From NCBI RefSeq assembly GCF_003635165.1, contig NZ_ML058597.1, positions 186,001 to 250,000 on the forward strand: a DNA stretch of 64,000 nucleotides, written 5' to 3'. Shown here in pieces: positions 7,108 to 16,709 of this stretch. Both the position numbers and the translations under genes were made by a program. The stretch is from Burkholderia sp. Nafp2/4-1b (GTDB taxonomy: Bacteria > Pseudomonadota > Gammaproteobacteria > Burkholderiales > Burkholderiaceae). Every line of letters begins with the position of its first letter. Within the stretch, counting starts at the first letter, position 1. The notes below the pieces were generated by a model. That model did no database searches. It was given only the letters and a program-made list of their open reading frames with translations, and was not told where the DNA came from.

Positions 7108-9000
7108 TCAGTGCCGCCGCAGGTAGCGGTACACGGTATTACGTGCGAGCCCGAGCTCGCGCGCGGCGGCCGACACGTTGCCGCCGTGCCGCGCGAGCAC
7201 CGCGTCGATTACCGCGGCCTGGTGGCTTTGCAGCGTCGTCGCTTCGCGCGTGTCGGCCGGTGCGGCTTGCGCTGCCGGCGCGTCGTCGCAATCGAGCCAG
7301 AAATCGTCGGGCAGATGCGCGAGCGTGATTTCGGCTTCGTCTTCGGCGAGCATGCCGGCCGTGCGCAGCACGTTGGTCATTTGCCGCAGGTTGCCGGGCC
7401 AGCGGTGCCGCATGAACGCGTCGAGCACGTCCGTCGACAGGCGGGTCGGCATCGGCTCGCTGCGCGCGAGCCGCGCGAGGATCCGCTCGACCAGCGCGGA
7501 CAGGTCGGTGCGCGCGGCGAGCGGGGGAAGCGTGACCGCGAGCCCGTTGATCCGGTAGAACAGGTCTTCGCGGAACGTGCCTTCGGCGATCATCGCGCGC
7601 AGATCGCGGTGGGTCGCGCACACCACGCGCACGTCCACCGGCACCGCGCGTGCGCCGCCGAGCGGCATCACCGCGCGCTCCTGCAGCACGCGCATCAGCC
7701 TGACCTGCTGCGCGAGCGGCATGTCGCCGATTTCGTCGAGGAACAGCGTGCCGCCGTCGGCCTGCACGATCTTGCCCGGGCTGCCGCGCTTGCGCGCGCC
7801 GGTGAACGCGCCATCCTCGTAGCCGAACAATTCGGCCTCGATCAGCGAATCCGGCAGCGCCGCGCAGTTGACGGCGACGAACGGGCCGTCCGCGCGCGGG
7901 GAGGCCTGGTGCAGCGCCCGCGCGAGCCATTCCTTGCCGGTGCCGGTCTGGCCGAGGATCAGCAGCGGCAAGTCGCGTCCGCGGATCTTCGCGACGCGTT
8001 CGAGCACGGCGGCCATCCGCGCGTCGCCGGTGTCGAGCGTCGCGAACGTGATCGCGTCAGGGTCCGGCGCCCGCGTGCGCAACGCGGCAGGCGCGGGCGG
8101 CGTGACGGCGACGGTCGTCTTGTGCGTTTCCGCGAATTCGCAGCGTGCGAGCACGCGTACGCCGGTCGACAGCGTGAGCCGGAACGGCGCGCCGGGTGCG
8201 CGGGCCGCCTGCTGCGCGAGCTGGCCGAAATGCATCCCGAACAGCGCATCGCAGCCTTGATGCTGCAATGCATCGAAGGTCGCGCCGAGCTGGAATTGTG
8301 CGCTGCGGTTCGCGGCGATCAGTCCGCCGTCGGGGCCGAACGCGACGAGCCCGGCGAACAGCGAGTCGACGCAGTCCTCGTGCGCGTGAAAGCGCAGGCG
8401 CAGCGCTTCCGCGCACTGGTTCGCGAACAGGTGGTTCTCGATCAGCTGCGCGGACATGCGCACGAGCGCGAGCGTATGGGGGCTGAAGCCGCGCGGGTCG
8501 CCGCTCACGTCGAGCGTGCCGAGCGTCCGGCCGAACGAGTCGATGATCGGTGCGCACGAGCAGGTGAGGATATGGTTCGCGCGCAGGAAATGTTCGGCAC
8601 CGTGCACGGCGACGGCCTGGCCGGAGGCGAGCGCGGTGCCGATCGCGTTGGTGCCGCGTGCGCCTTCGGCCCACGATACGCCGGTGCAGAGCGCGACGCG
8701 GTTCGCCTTCTCGATGAAGTCCGCGTCGCCGATGCTGTGCAGGATCACGCCGGCGGCGTCGGTGAGCAGCACGAGGCTTTGCGTATCGGCGATCTGCGCG
8801 TGGAGGTCCTCCATCACGGGGCGCGCGTGCGCGAACAGCGCGTGGTTCGTGTCGAGCAGTTCGCGCAGCGCGAGTCGCGACAGCGGCGAGAAATCGGGGC
8901 GCTCGTGTGCGCGCAGGCCGACCGCCGTCGAACGCGCATGCGCCTGCGCGAGCAGGTCGATGCGGCCCGCCGTCGCGGGCAGCACGAAAGATTGAGGCAT
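7108..9000 (-). CDS. Sigma-54-dependent activator, AcoR-like
   Basis: This 630-residue enhancer-binding protein has an N-terminal GAF-type sensor (about 75-195), a linker or second sensor (about 205-300), a AAA+ domain (about 320-555) and a C-terminal Fis-type helix-turn-helix (about 590-630, [21 protein letters not shown]). In the AAA+ domain, Walker A is LGQTGTGKE (349-357), the sigma-54 contact motif is GAFTGA (397-402) and Walker B is [11 protein letters not shown] (416-426). The layout matches AcoR, the acetoin-catabolism activator, but no acetoin genes are next to it. Its target may be the divergent small gene at 9331 or genes elsewhere. Confidence 0.93.
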   Translation of the reverse strand: MPQSFVLPATAGRIDLLAQAHARSTAVGLRAHERPDFSPLSRLALRELLDTNHALFAHARPVMEDLHAQIADTQSLVLLTDAAGVILHSIGDADFIEKANRVALCTGVSWAEGARGTNAIGTALASGQAVAVHGAEHFLRANHILTCSCAPIIDSFGRTLGTLDVSGDPRGFSPHTLALVRMSAQLIENHLFANQCAEALRLRFHAHEDCVDSLFAGLVAFGPDGGLIAANRSAQFQLGATFDALQHQGCDALFGMHFGQLAQQAARAPGAPFRLTLSTGVRVLARCEFAETHKTTVAVTPPAPAALRTRAPDPDAITFATLDTGDARMAAVLERVAKIRGRDLPLLILGQTGTGKEWLARALHQASPRADGPFVAVNCAALPDSLIEAELFGYEDGAFTGARKRGSPGKIVQADGGTLFLDEIGDMPLAQQVRLMRVLQERAVMPLGGARAVPVDVRVVCATHRDLRAMIAEGTFREDLFYRINGLAVTLPPLAARTDLSALVERILARLARSEPMPTRLSTDVLDAFMRHRWPGNLRQMTNVLRTAGMLAEDEAEITLAHLPDDFWLDCDDAPAAQAAPADTREATTLQSHQAAVIDAVLARHGGNVSAAARELGLARNTVYRYLRRH

Positions 9001-9330
9001 GTGTTGTCTCCTGTCGGCCGCGTCGGCGCTTCAGCGCCGACTACGGCCCCATGCTTCGCGGTCGGCCCCGGTTGGCCCGTTGGCCCTGACTCCGGCACCC
9101 GACGCTTCGCGGCCGCACCACCTTGCCGCTCCGCACCGCATCACCGGCCACCCGGCCGCCGCGATGGCTATCGCGTCATCATACAAGCGCCGCGCGCGTT
9201 GCGCGACCGCGTATAAAAACCCCTTGCTTTTAAACGGCCGCCTGCAATGATGGAATTGGAACGCGCACGCGCCGTGTTCCGCATCGCAACATGCATGCGA
9301 CGCGACATGCATCCGTTCGGGAGACGCATC
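9001..9330. other. Intergenic region between divergent genes
   Basis: These 330 bp separate the AcoR-like activator from a small plus-strand gene and must hold both promoters. I see no clear sigma-54 (-24/-12) site, hairpin or gene. Confidence 0.4.
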
Positions 9331-9522
9331 ATGGTTCGGACGGAACTGAGAGTCGTGCTGGCGGCCATCGCCACCTTCATCATGCTCGCCGGCATCGCCG
9401 TGGCGATCCACGGTCTGCTGTTCGACTTGATCACGGCAGTGCAATACGGAGCGGCCGCGATCGCGGTCGGCGCCACGACCGCCGCGATCGCGCTGAACGT
9501 GTGGCCGACCGATCCTCACTGA
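9331..9522 (+). CDS. Small membrane protein, unrecognised
   Basis: This 63-residue protein (MVRTELRVVLAAIATFIMLA...) has two predicted membrane helices, about residues 7-26 and 33-55. GGGAG lies 7 bases upstream of ATG 9331, which decides the start over in-frame ATGs at 9247 and later. I do not recognise the family. It is divergent from the AcoR-like activator gene and is followed by a 245-bp gap. Confidence 0.7.
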   Translation: MVRTELRVVLAAIATFIMLAGIAVAIHGLLFDLITAVQYGAAAIAVGATTAAIALNVWPTDPH

Positions 9523-9767
9523 CGCTGCTCCAAAAAACGGTGCCGAATGTCGCGCTGGTCTGATGAAAATGCGCGTCGGAACGACGCACCTCGCAAAATT
9601 TGCCTCCTGCGCGAAACCGTCTAAAGTGGAATGCAACCGGCATGCATTGTCCGCGCCATAACCCCGTGGATCGTGCCTCTGCCGGCGAGCCCGCGTACAT
9701 TTTCGTCCGGCCGGTGGCGGACGACGGACGCGGTCATTTGCTTTCTACCGGACGAAAGGCGGCTCCC

Positions 9768-10055
9768 ATGCAGATTCATTTCACGGATGAGAAACCCGAG
9801 TATTCGGGGCGCGACCTGATGCTTGGGTTTACGGCGCTGGTCAATGGCGAGCGCGTCCAATGTCAGATTACCGCCGAGGCGCTGGAGGACCATTTCGGTG
9901 CGGCATCGCCGCGCTTCGAGGACATGGTCGGTGCATACGACACGCACCGCGAGCGCATCGAGGCGGCCGCACGGCGGCTGTTGTCCGAGACGCGCGCGCA
10001 ATGCGTGACGCTGCGCAGCGGCTACGTGCGCTTCTACGAGGCGAACTGGCGCTGA
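9768..10055 (+). CDS. DUF1488 family protein
   Basis: This 95-residue soluble protein begins MQIHFTDEKPEY and contains the DUF1488 pattern: a leading beta-strand, then VQCQITAEALEDHFGA and the C-terminal ending VRFYEANWR. The function of DUF1488 is unknown. The in-frame frame extends upstream, but the ATG at 9768 matches the family N-terminus. It is monocistronic, with a GC-rich hairpin 25 bp after the stop. Confidence 0.85.
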   Translation: MQIHFTDEKPEYSGRDLMLGFTALVNGERVQCQITAEALEDHFGAASPRFEDMVGAYDTHRERIEAAARRLLSETRAQCVTLRSGYVRFYEANWR

Positions 10056-10079
10056 AACGGACGACCGGCAGCGACGGAG

Positions 10080-10102
10080 CGGGCGCCGAATACCGGCGCC
10101 CG
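10080..10102 (+). terminator. Hairpin after the DUF1488 gene
   Basis: An 8-bp perfect stem (CGGGCGCC with GGCGCCCG, 7-base loop) starts 25 bp past the stop codon. No T-run follows, so it is only a possible terminator. Confidence 0.4.
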
Positions 10103-10303
10103 TGTCATATCCGGACGGGCGTCGCAGCGAGCGGCGCGCATGCGCGCGGCGCTTCGCGGGTTCGAGCGCGTTCGTCATTGGCTTGCCCGATCTCGCTGGC
10201 TATCGTTCGAACGTGCCCGCACCGTGCAATCCGGTCAATCGATTCGGATCGCGTGACGATTCCGTCGAGCACGATCGCCGCATCGCGCGTGCGGTACCCG
10301 CAA

Positions 10304-10335
10304 ACAAAAACGCCACCCGAAGGTGGCGTGTTTTC
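10304..10335 (-). terminator. Rho-independent terminator of the purine permease gene
   Basis: Read on the minus strand, the perfect 7-bp stem CGCCACC/GGTGGCG with a TTCG-type loop is followed by TTTTTGTTTG. It lies about 30 bp past the permease stop. The rest of the 308-bp gap 10056-10364 shows no gene. Confidence 0.88.
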
Positions 10336-10364
10336 ATCGGGCCGAGCGCGCCGAAGCGCGAGCG

Positions 10365-11666
10365 TCACTCGCTGCCGAGATAGAAGAAGCGGAACAGGAA
10401 CACCGCCGCGATGACCCATACGATCGGTTTGACCGTGCGGGCCTGGCCCGTCAGCAGCTTCAGCCCGCCGTATGCGATGAAGCCGAACGCGACGCCGTTC
10501 GCGATCGAGTAGGTGAACGGCATCAGCAGCGCGGTCAACGCGGCCGGCACGGCTTCGGTCGCATCGTCCCACGGCACGTCGACCATCTCGCGCAGCATCA
10601 GGCACGACACGTACAGCAGCGCGGGCGCGGTCGCGTAGCCCGGCACGACGCCGGCAAGCGGCGCGATGAACAGGCACGCGAGGAACAGCACGGCGACCGT
10701 GATCGCCGTCACGCCGGTGCGGCCGCCGGCCTGCACGCCCGATGCGCTTTCGATATACGCGGTGGTCGACGACGTGCCGAGCACCGAGCCCGCGACGATC
10801 GCGGTGCTGTCGGCGAGCAGCGCCTTGTTCAGGCGGTTCATCTTGCCTTCGACGAGCAGGCCCGCGCGGTTCGCGACGCCCATCAGCGTGCCGGTCGCAT
10901 CGAACAGCTCGACGAGGAAGAACACGAGGATCACGTTGATGACGCCGGTCGACAGCGCGGCGCCGATGTCGAGCTTGAACAGCGTCGCGTCGATCGACGG
11001 CGGTGCGGAGAACACGCCGTGGAACTGGTTGCCGCCGAAGAAGAACGACAGGACCGTGACGCCGATGATGCCGATCAGGATCGCGCCGCGCACGCGCAGG
11101 TGGTCGAGCGTGACGATCGTGAAGAAGCCGATGATCGCGAGGATCGTCGTGGGCTTGTGCAGGTCGCCGAGCGTGACGAGCGTGGCCGGGCTGCCGACGA
11201 TCACGCCCGACGTCTTCAGCGAGATGATGCCGAGGAACAGGCCGATGCCGGCGGTGATCGAGATGCGCAGCGATTTCGGAATGCCGTTGACGATCGCTTC
11301 GCGCACGCGGAACAGCGTGACGAGCAGGAACAGGCAGCCGGAGATGAACACCGCGCCGAGCGCGGCCTGCCACGTGAAACCCATTCCCTTGACGACGGTG
11401 TACGCGAAATACGCGTTCAGGCCCATGCCGGGTGCGCACGCGATCGGGTAGTTCGCGTAGAGCCCCATGATGATCGATGCCAGTGCCGCGACGAGGCAGG
11501 TCGCGACGAACACGGATTCCTTCGGCATGCCGGCGTCGCCGAGGATCGCGGGGTTCACGAAGATGATGTAGGCCATCGTCAGGAACGTGGTGACGCCCGC
11601 GAGTATTTCGGTGCGGAAGTCGGTGCCGGCTTCAGCGAAGCCGAAATACCGCTTGATGGATTCCAT
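10365..11666 (-). CDS. NCS2/AzgA-type purine permease
   Basis: This 433-residue inner-membrane protein is a proton-coupled guanine/hypoxanthine/adenine transporter of the AzgA-like NCS2 branch. The start MESIKRYFGFAEAGTDFRTEILAG, the stretch GVTTFLTMAYIIFVNPAIL and the signature APGMGLNAYFAY are typical, as is the SGVQAGGRTGVTA segment later on. Length and about 12-14 hydrophobic segments fit the family. It is monocistronic, with its own terminator. I looked for a purine riboswitch in its leader and saw none. Substrate within the purine group is not resolved. Confidence 0.93.
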   Translation of the reverse strand: MESIKRYFGFAEAGTDFRTEILAGVTTFLTMAYIIFVNPAILGDAGMPKESVFVATCLVAALASIIMGLYANYPIACAPGMGLNAYFAYTVVKGMGFTWQAALGAVFISGCLFLLVTLFRVREAIVNGIPKSLRISITAGIGLFLGIISLKTSGVIVGSPATLVTLGDLHKPTTILAIIGFFTIVTLDHLRVRGAILIGIIGVTVLSFFFGGNQFHGVFSAPPSIDATLFKLDIGAALSTGVINVILVFFLVELFDATGTLMGVANRAGLLVEGKMNRLNKALLADSTAIVAGSVLGTSSTTAYIESASGVQAGGRTGVTAITVAVLFLACLFIAPLAGVVPGYATAPALLYVSCLMLREMVDVPWDDATEAVPAALTALLMPFTYSIANGVAFGFIAYGGLKLLTGQARTVKPIVWVIAAVFLFRFFYLGSE

Positions 11667-12443
11667 GAAGGCGTTTCTCCGGTCAGGTTGTCGTGTTGCT
11701 TGTTGTTTGGGCCGAATTGTTATAAGGCCAGCGCGCGGCGGGGCTACTGTAACCAGCCACTAATGTCACGCTATCGGCGGATTGTAATAGCGCGGATAGC
11801 TCCGACGATATAGTCGCGGGGCGCGATCGGCGTGTTCGCGCGAACGGTCGGACCGGCCGGCCGCGCGACGACGGCGCGCATTTTACCGGTTCGGACGAAG
11901 CGGGCAGGAAGAAACGACGGAAGCGAGGATGGAAACGTTTCGATGACGCGCGGGCCATGCCGGCCGATGCGGGCGCAACGGCATCGCGCACGCCGCGGAC
12001 GAAGCCGCCACGCGAAGACATGCGACTGAGCATCCGCATGCACGACGGATTCCAGGCTGGACGCCACGCGCACGCATGTGCGAACGCGCGCACAAGGCCG
12101 GTGCAGCTGCGCGGCGGCGTGCGGCGGACCTTCATCAGCCCGGGGCGATCCCAGATATCGGGCTATCCTGCTCCGAAGCCGTCCCGTCCGCAACCATCAT
12201 TTTGCGATGCGGGGCCGACTGTGGTTTCTGTGTAAAAGAATGCAAGACGTCATCGCGTAAACCGGCAAGTGTTTCTACGATAGATACACCGCGCACACAC
12301 GCCGGCCGGTTGTTGCCGACGCGGGGGAGTCGCAGTCCGTGCGGGCCATGCGGTGAAGTGCGGTGACGGTCGTGGCGCATGCGGGCAGGCGCGACCGATT
12401 GCGATTGCCCGATGCGGGTTCGTCCGTAATCACGGAGGTCAGC
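11667..12443. other. Long intergenic region (777 bp)
   Basis: This gap lies between the divergent permease gene and a small plus-strand gene. Open frames inside it have no ribosome site or recognisable protein features and look like chance frames. The segment at 12200-12300 is relatively A+T rich and is the likeliest promoter area for the gene at 12444. No other structure seen. Confidence 0.4.
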
Positions 12444-12722
12444 ATGTTGAACTGGATCAGCCGTTGGGCAATGCGGCACGCCCCTACGCCGGAAAAAACC
12501 GCTGCATCGATGCTCGTGACGGCGCGCATGGAATTGTTCTCAGCCGAACAGCGCGTCATCGATGCCAAATTACAAGCGGATTACTGGCGCACACGTGTGT
12601 CATTTCTCGAGGAGGTGCAGAAGCAAGGCATCGACCCGTGGGTGACCTCGCAGGCGGCGCAACGCCCCGACCTCGATTCCACGCCTCGTAGCACGGGCCC
12701 GCGTCTCGCCGCCAGCACCTGA
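12444..12722 (+). CDS. Conserved-type hypothetical small protein
   Basis: This 92-residue soluble protein (MLNWISRWAMRHAPTPEKT...) has a predicted helical middle (ASMLVTARMELFSAEQRVIDAKLQADYWRTR split over two helices) that may form a coiled coil, and a Pro/Ser-rich tail. A strong GGAGGT Shine-Dalgarno 6-7 bases before ATG 12444 supports it. The function is not recognised. Two hairpins follow the stop. Confidence 0.75.
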   Translation: MLNWISRWAMRHAPTPEKTAASMLVTARMELFSAEQRVIDAKLQADYWRTRVSFLEEVQKQGIDPWVTSQAAQRPDLDSTPRSTGPRLAAST

Positions 12723-12765
12723 TGCACATGATGCATGTGAAGGTTGCGCACGGCGCGCGATCGCT

Positions 12766-12837
12766 CGCGGCACGCATGCGCGTGCCGCGACTTTCGATGC
12801 GCACCCGCGACGCAGGGCGCCGCGGGTGCGTCTGTTT
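12766..12837 (+). terminator. Two stacked hairpins between convergent genes
   Basis: The first perfect 9-bp stem is CGCGGCACG/CGTGCCGCG (12766-12789). The second is a perfect 10-bp stem CGCACCCGCG/CGCGGGTGCG (12800-12830), followed by TCTGTTTCC. They lie between the gene ending at 12722 and the convergent gene ending at 12896. Confidence 0.65.
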
Positions 12838-12895
12838 CCGGATGCGTTGATTCCGCGCGTTCCGGCTTCCCGGTGCGCGCGGGCTTCGCGCATCG

Positions 12896-13270
12896 TCAAT
12901 CCCTTCTTCGCCATCGTCCGACGAGCAAACGTTTCACTTGCGCGAGCGTGCGCTTCAGTCGTTCGCCGCGCCGCACGTACGCCGTCGTGATCGACGCTTC
13001 GGCCGGCCGGTCGTCATCGGTGCCGAGCCAGATCCGATCGCCGCGCGCGATGCGCAGCACGTCGCCGGGTTGCACCCAGTAGTCGTCGACGCTCGGCGGA
13101 CGCGTGATCCACAGCGGCGCGCCGTGCGCACGAATTTCCGCATCGCTCGGCGCGCGCCACGTGAGGGTCGTGCGCGGCGCGACCGCGAAACGGATCACGA
13201 CGGTCGGTAACGTGATCGCGCCGGCGCGGCGCGAAGCGGGACGTTCGAACAACGGGCTTGCCTGGTCCAT
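12896..13270 (-). CDS. DUF2917 family protein
   Basis: This 124-residue protein matches the DUF2917 pattern, with LTWRAPSDAEIRAHG, PLWITRPPSVDDYWVQPGDVL and a basic C-terminal tail (KRLLVGRWRRRD). The function is unknown. Two in-frame ATGs exist, at 13282 and 13270. The GGAGA that lies within the first codons is a well-placed ribosome site for the second, so I take MDQASPLFER as the N-terminus. Confidence 0.82.
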   Translation of the reverse strand: MDQASPLFERPASRRAGAITLPTVVIRFAVAPRTTLTWRAPSDAEIRAHGAPLWITRPPSVDDYWVQPGDVLRIARGDRIWLGTDDDRPAEASITTAYVRRGERLKRTLAQVKRLLVGRWRRRD

Positions 13271-13310
13271 CGTCTTCTCCATTCGTTAGCCGGACGGATG
13301 ACGCGCACCA

Positions 13311-13346
13311 GAACAAAAAGGCCTCATCCGTTTCCGGTGAGGCCTT
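13311..13346 (-). terminator. Rho-independent terminator
   Basis: On the minus strand, the 9-bp stem AAGGCCTCA/TGAGGCCTT is extended by a short inner stem and followed by TTTTTGTTCTG. It points away from the gene at 13522-13809, about 175 bp past that gene's stop, and sits just upstream of the DUF2917 gene. Confidence 0.85.
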
Positions 13347-13521
13347 GTGTGACATGCGGTACTGCTCGGATGCTAACGCACAAGCGCCTCCCGTGACTCA
13401 TTCTTTCGAATGTTCACCGGGCAATGATTCGCGATGGCGATGAGCTTGAACGTAGGCATGCGAACGAGTTTGTCGATGTCGTACGGCGTTGTCAACGACT
13501 ATTTTCGAGATACGTCGCGGA

Positions 13522-13809
13522 TCACGCGTCGCGCTGCGCGAGGCCGTTCACGAGCAGTTCGGACAGCAGGCCCGTCATCCCGTCCGGATGCGTGGCGGCG
13601 CGAGCCTTCAGCTGTTCGACGAGTTCGGCGTTGAGCTTGCACGCGAACGGCACGAGGCCCTGTTCCTGGTCGAGCTTGCGCTGCGCGCGGCGATCGAGCT
13701 TCGCCGCGTCCTCTGCGCCCTTGCCGAAGCGCGCGGAGCTGGACTGCTTCAGCGCGTGCGTCAGCTTGAGCGCCTTGTTCTTTTCGAGATCGGTTTTCTT
13801 CATGGCCAT
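13522..13809 (-). CDS. Conserved-type small basic protein, unrecognised
   Basis: This 95-residue protein starts MAMKKTDLEKNKALKLTHAL and is rich in Lys and Arg in its first half. It ends in a leucine-rich helix (GMTGLLSELLVNGLAQRDA). The C-terminal part, from FACKLNAELVEQLKARAATHPDG, resembles a ribbon-helix-helix-like segment, so a DNA-binding role is possible but weakly supported. A GGAGGT lies 6 bases before ATG 13809. Confidence 0.78.
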   Translation of the reverse strand: MAMKKTDLEKNKALKLTHALKQSSSARFGKGAEDAAKLDRRAQRKLDQEQGLVPFACKLNAELVEQLKARAATHPDGMTGLLSELLVNGLAQRDA

Positions 13810-13934
13810 CGCGGCACCTCCGGGAAATGAAGCCGCGATTGTACGCATTTCGGCGGGCGATGCCCGCCGGGGCCGCTACCAACCCGCCGGCGACATCGCT
13901 CAGGCAGCCGCTCATGCAGTTATCCAGGAGCCCC

Positions 13935-14840
13935 TTACGCACCCTTCGCCGTGCCCCAGTTGCCGCCGTGCGCGGCCGCCTGCGCGGCCGGCGAGCGCGC
14001 CAGATACGCGAGCGCCTGTTCGGTCGAGCCTTCGTGGTGCGGCGTATAGCCCGGCTTGAAATAGCGCAGCGCCGCGCCGATCACCTTCCAGAACGACGGC
14101 AGATGCCCGCGCCGCGATCCCTTCCACCAGGACAGCACGAAACCCGGATAGCGGCCGGCGGCGGGATCGCGCCGATACATGAACTTCGCGCCGCTCGTGA
14201 TGAAGTAGAGCAGCAGCACGATCACGAACGCCATGTGCAGGCAGCGCTCGGCGTATCTGCCGCCCATGTGGTTGTAGATGTCGAACGCGACGGTCCGGTG
14301 CTCGACTTCCTCCGCGCCGTGCCAGCGCAGCAGGTCGACCATCGTCGGGTCCGCACGGCCTTCGTCGAGCCCGTGCGCGTTGAGCACCCAGTTGCCGAGA
14401 TAGCCGAAGAAATGCTCGAGCGACGCGATCACCGCGAGCTGCTGCCGCAGCCAGAAGCGCGTGTGGCCGATCTTCAGCCCGAACGGCGCTTCGCCGAGCA
14501 CGCGCGTGAACAGCCAGTTGAGCTTCCGCGTGAACGGCTTGGTGTCGATTCCGTGCCGGTCGTAGTAGTGCTTGAGCACGCCGCCGTGCGAGCGCGAATG
14601 CACGGCTTCCTGGCGCAGGAAGCCCTCGGCCTCGTCGCGCAGGCGCGCATCGGTGATGTGCGGCAGCGCCTTGTTGTACACGCGGCAGAACCACAGCTCG
14701 CCTTCCGGGAACAGCAGGTTCAGCGTGTTGATGATGTGCGTGCTGCCCGGGTCGTTCGGCACCCAGGTGATCGGCGTGTCGCTGAAGTCGAACTTCACGT
14801 GCCGGGCCTTGATCTTGTGATAGTCGGCGGTATCGGTCAT
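13935..14840 (-). CDS. Predicted metal-dependent hydrolase (PF10118-like)
   Basis: This 301-residue protein belongs to the family annotated as predicted metal-dependent hydrolases. Its helical core carries many His/Glu/Asp residues suited to a di-metal site: FLRQEAVHSRSHG, SLEHFFGYLG and WHGAEEVEHRTVAFDIYNH. One hydrophobic segment (FVIVLLLYFITSG) suggests membrane association. GGAGA precedes ATG 14840. It is the last gene of a three-gene operon, 34 bp after the epoxide hydrolase/SDR fusion. The reaction is unknown; a lipid or fatty-acid substrate would fit the neighbours (inference). Confidence 0.85.
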   Translation of the reverse strand: MTDTADYHKIKARHVKFDFSDTPITWVPNDPGSTHIINTLNLLFPEGELWFCRVYNKALPHITDARLRDEAEGFLRQEAVHSRSHGGVLKHYYDRHGIDTKPFTRKLNWLFTRVLGEAPFGLKIGHTRFWLRQQLAVIASLEHFFGYLGNWVLNAHGLDEGRADPTMVDLLRWHGAEEVEHRTVAFDIYNHMGGRYAERCLHMAFVIVLLLYFITSGAKFMYRRDPAAGRYPGFVLSWWKGSRRGHLPSFWKVIGAALRYFKPGYTPHHEGSTEQALAYLARSPAAQAAAHGGNWGTAKGA

Positions 14841-14874
14841 CTGTGTCTCCGTTCCTGTGCGGCGGCCTGTGCCG

Positions 14875-16662
14875 TCAATGCGATGCCATGCTGATGCGGG
14901 CGAGCATCCGGCCGAGCCACGGCATGAAGCGGCCGACGAAGCGCAGCGCATGCGCCTCCGTGCCCACCGCGACGACCGGCCGGTTGCGCAGCACGCCGTC
15001 GACCATCGCCCGCGCGACGGTTTCCGGCTTCAGGCCGCGCATCTGGTACAGCTTCGTCGCGCGTTTGCGCAGCCGTGCCTCGTCCTGGGCGTTGGCGCCC
15101 GCGTATTGCGTCGACGCCATGATCCCGGTCTCCGCGAAGCCCGGGCATACGGCCGTCACGCCGATGCCTTGCTCCGCCAGTTCCGCGCGCATGCATTCGC
15201 TGAGCATCAGCACGGCGGCCTTGGTCGTCGCGTACGCGGGCAGGTCGCGCGACGGCCCGAACGCGGCGGCCGACGCGGTGTTGACGATGTGGCCGCCGGT
15301 GCCGCGCGCGGCCATCTGCTGCGCGAACAGCCGCGAGCCGTGGATCACGCCCCACAGGTTCACGTGCAGGATGCGCTCCCAATGCCGCGCGCTCGTGTCG
15401 AGGATGCCGCCGGCCATGCCGATGCCCGCGTTGTTGATCACGATGTCCGCGCCGCCGAGCGCGCTGCCGACCCACGCGGCGAGCGCTTCCATCTCGTCGG
15501 CGGAGCCGACGTCCACGCGTTTCGCATGCGCTTGCGCGCCGGTCAGCCCGAGCAGCAGCGCGGTGCGCTCCGCGCTCGCGAGATCGATGTCGCACGCGAC
15601 GACGGTTGCGCCTTCGCGCGCGAACGCGAGCGCCGCGCAGCGGCCGATGCCGCTGCCCGCGCCGGTGACGACCGCGACCTTGCCGCTGAAGCGGCCGCTG
15701 GTCGCGCGGCGGCGTGCATTCGCGAGCGCGGGCGGTTCGTCGCCCGACTCGACTGCATCGATCAGCTGCTCGGCGAGGCTCGCGAAGCGCGCGGGATCGG
15801 CGAGCGGCAGCCAGTGGCCCGCCGCGACTTCACGGCGGTAGTACTGCGGCACCCAGCGCGACAGGTTCTCGGACAGCGCCGGGCTCACGTACTTGTCGCC
15901 GAGCGGCACGATCGTCTGCACCGGCGCATGCGCGTAGCGCTCGCGCGGCGCGAACAGGCAGCGGATGAAGTTCGCGCGATAGAGACGCACACCGCGCGCG
16001 CCGTCGTCGGCCTGCGTCGCGCGCGGTGTGGCCGGCGTCTTCTCGATCCGGCGCAGCAGGCGCGGCCATGCGCGGCCGAGCCACAGCCGCCAGCCGAGTT
16101 CGGGGATGAACGGCAGGTGGAACAGGTACACGTACCACGAGCGCACGAGCTGACCGCCGAGTTTGCCGAGCGACGCGGGCGTCGGGCGCAGCACGCGTTC
16201 GCGCAGCCAGAAGCCGACGTGATCGAGGCACGGCCCCGAGCATGACGTGTACGACGCGATGCGGCCGGCAAGCCGCGGATCCGTGACGAATTCCCAGCCC
16301 TGGATCGAGCCCCAGTCATGGGCGATCAGGTGCACCGCGCGGCCGGGGCAGAGCGTATCGATCACCGCGATGAAATCGTCGGTCAGCTTCGCGAGGTGAT
16401 AGTCGGCCGTGCGCTTCGGCACGCCGGACAGGCCCGCGCCGCGCACGTCGTACGCGATCACGTAGTGCTTGCGCGCGAGCAGCGGCGCGACCTGCTGCCA
16501 CACGCTGCTGTCGTCCGGGTAGCCGTGCACGAGCACGACCGGCGAGCGGGCCGGGTCGCCCCAGGTGCGGACCGCGAGCGTCAGGTCGCCGGAGGCGACG
16601 GCCGTCTCGCTGTGAACCGATTCGAACAGGGCCAGCGGCGCTTCGTCGGATAGAGGCTGCAT
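14875..16662 (-). CDS. Alpha/beta hydrolase (epoxide hydrolase-like) fused to an SDR oxidoreductase
   Basis: This 595-residue two-domain protein has an alpha/beta hydrolase at about 1-300. It includes the oxyanion motif VLVHGYPDD, nucleophile elbow AHDWGS with Asp116 (Asp rather than Ser, as in epoxide hydrolases and dehalogenases) and catalytic His283 in AGHW. A short-chain dehydrogenase at about 325-585 has TGAGSGIG (333-340), NNAG (410-413) and Tyr477-x3-Lys481. The layout is that of mycobacterial EphD. The natural substrate is unknown, probably a lipophilic epoxide or its diol (inference). The start is ATG 16662 (MQPLSDEAPL), and the stop is 34 bp before the hydrolase gene at 14840. Confidence 0.92.
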   Translation of the reverse strand: MQPLSDEAPLALFESVHSETAVASGDLTLAVRTWGDPARSPVVLVHGYPDDSSVWQQVAPLLARKHYVIAYDVRGAGLSGVPKRTADYHLAKLTDDFIAVIDTLCPGRAVHLIAHDWGSIQGWEFVTDPRLAGRIASYTSCSGPCLDHVGFWLRERVLRPTPASLGKLGGQLVRSWYVYLFHLPFIPELGWRLWLGRAWPRLLRRIEKTPATPRATQADDGARGVRLYRANFIRCLFAPRERYAHAPVQTIVPLGDKYVSPALSENLSRWVPQYYRREVAAGHWLPLADPARFASLAEQLIDAVESGDEPPALANARRRATSGRFSGKVAVVTGAGSGIGRCAALAFAREGATVVACDIDLASAERTALLLGLTGAQAHAKRVDVGSADEMEALAAWVGSALGGADIVINNAGIGMAGGILDTSARHWERILHVNLWGVIHGSRLFAQQMAARGTGGHIVNTASAAAFGPSRDLPAYATTKAAVLMLSECMRAELAEQGIGVTAVCPGFAETGIMASTQYAGANAQDEARLRKRATKLYQMRGLKPETVARAMVDGVLRNRPVVAVGTEAHALRFVGRFMPWLGRMLARISMASH

Positions 16663-16709
16663 CGTGAGTCCGTCGTTCAGGGATTCGGGTGGAGGGCGTG
16701 TGGAATGCG

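Noticed and set aside
11667-11760. A purine riboswitch before the AzgA-type permease gene
   Set aside because: I could not find the conserved three-way junction and loop sequences of the purine class.
11683-12240. Small genes in the 777-bp gap
   Set aside because: Several open frames overlap on both strands, but none has a ribosome site, sensible composition or a recognisable motif.
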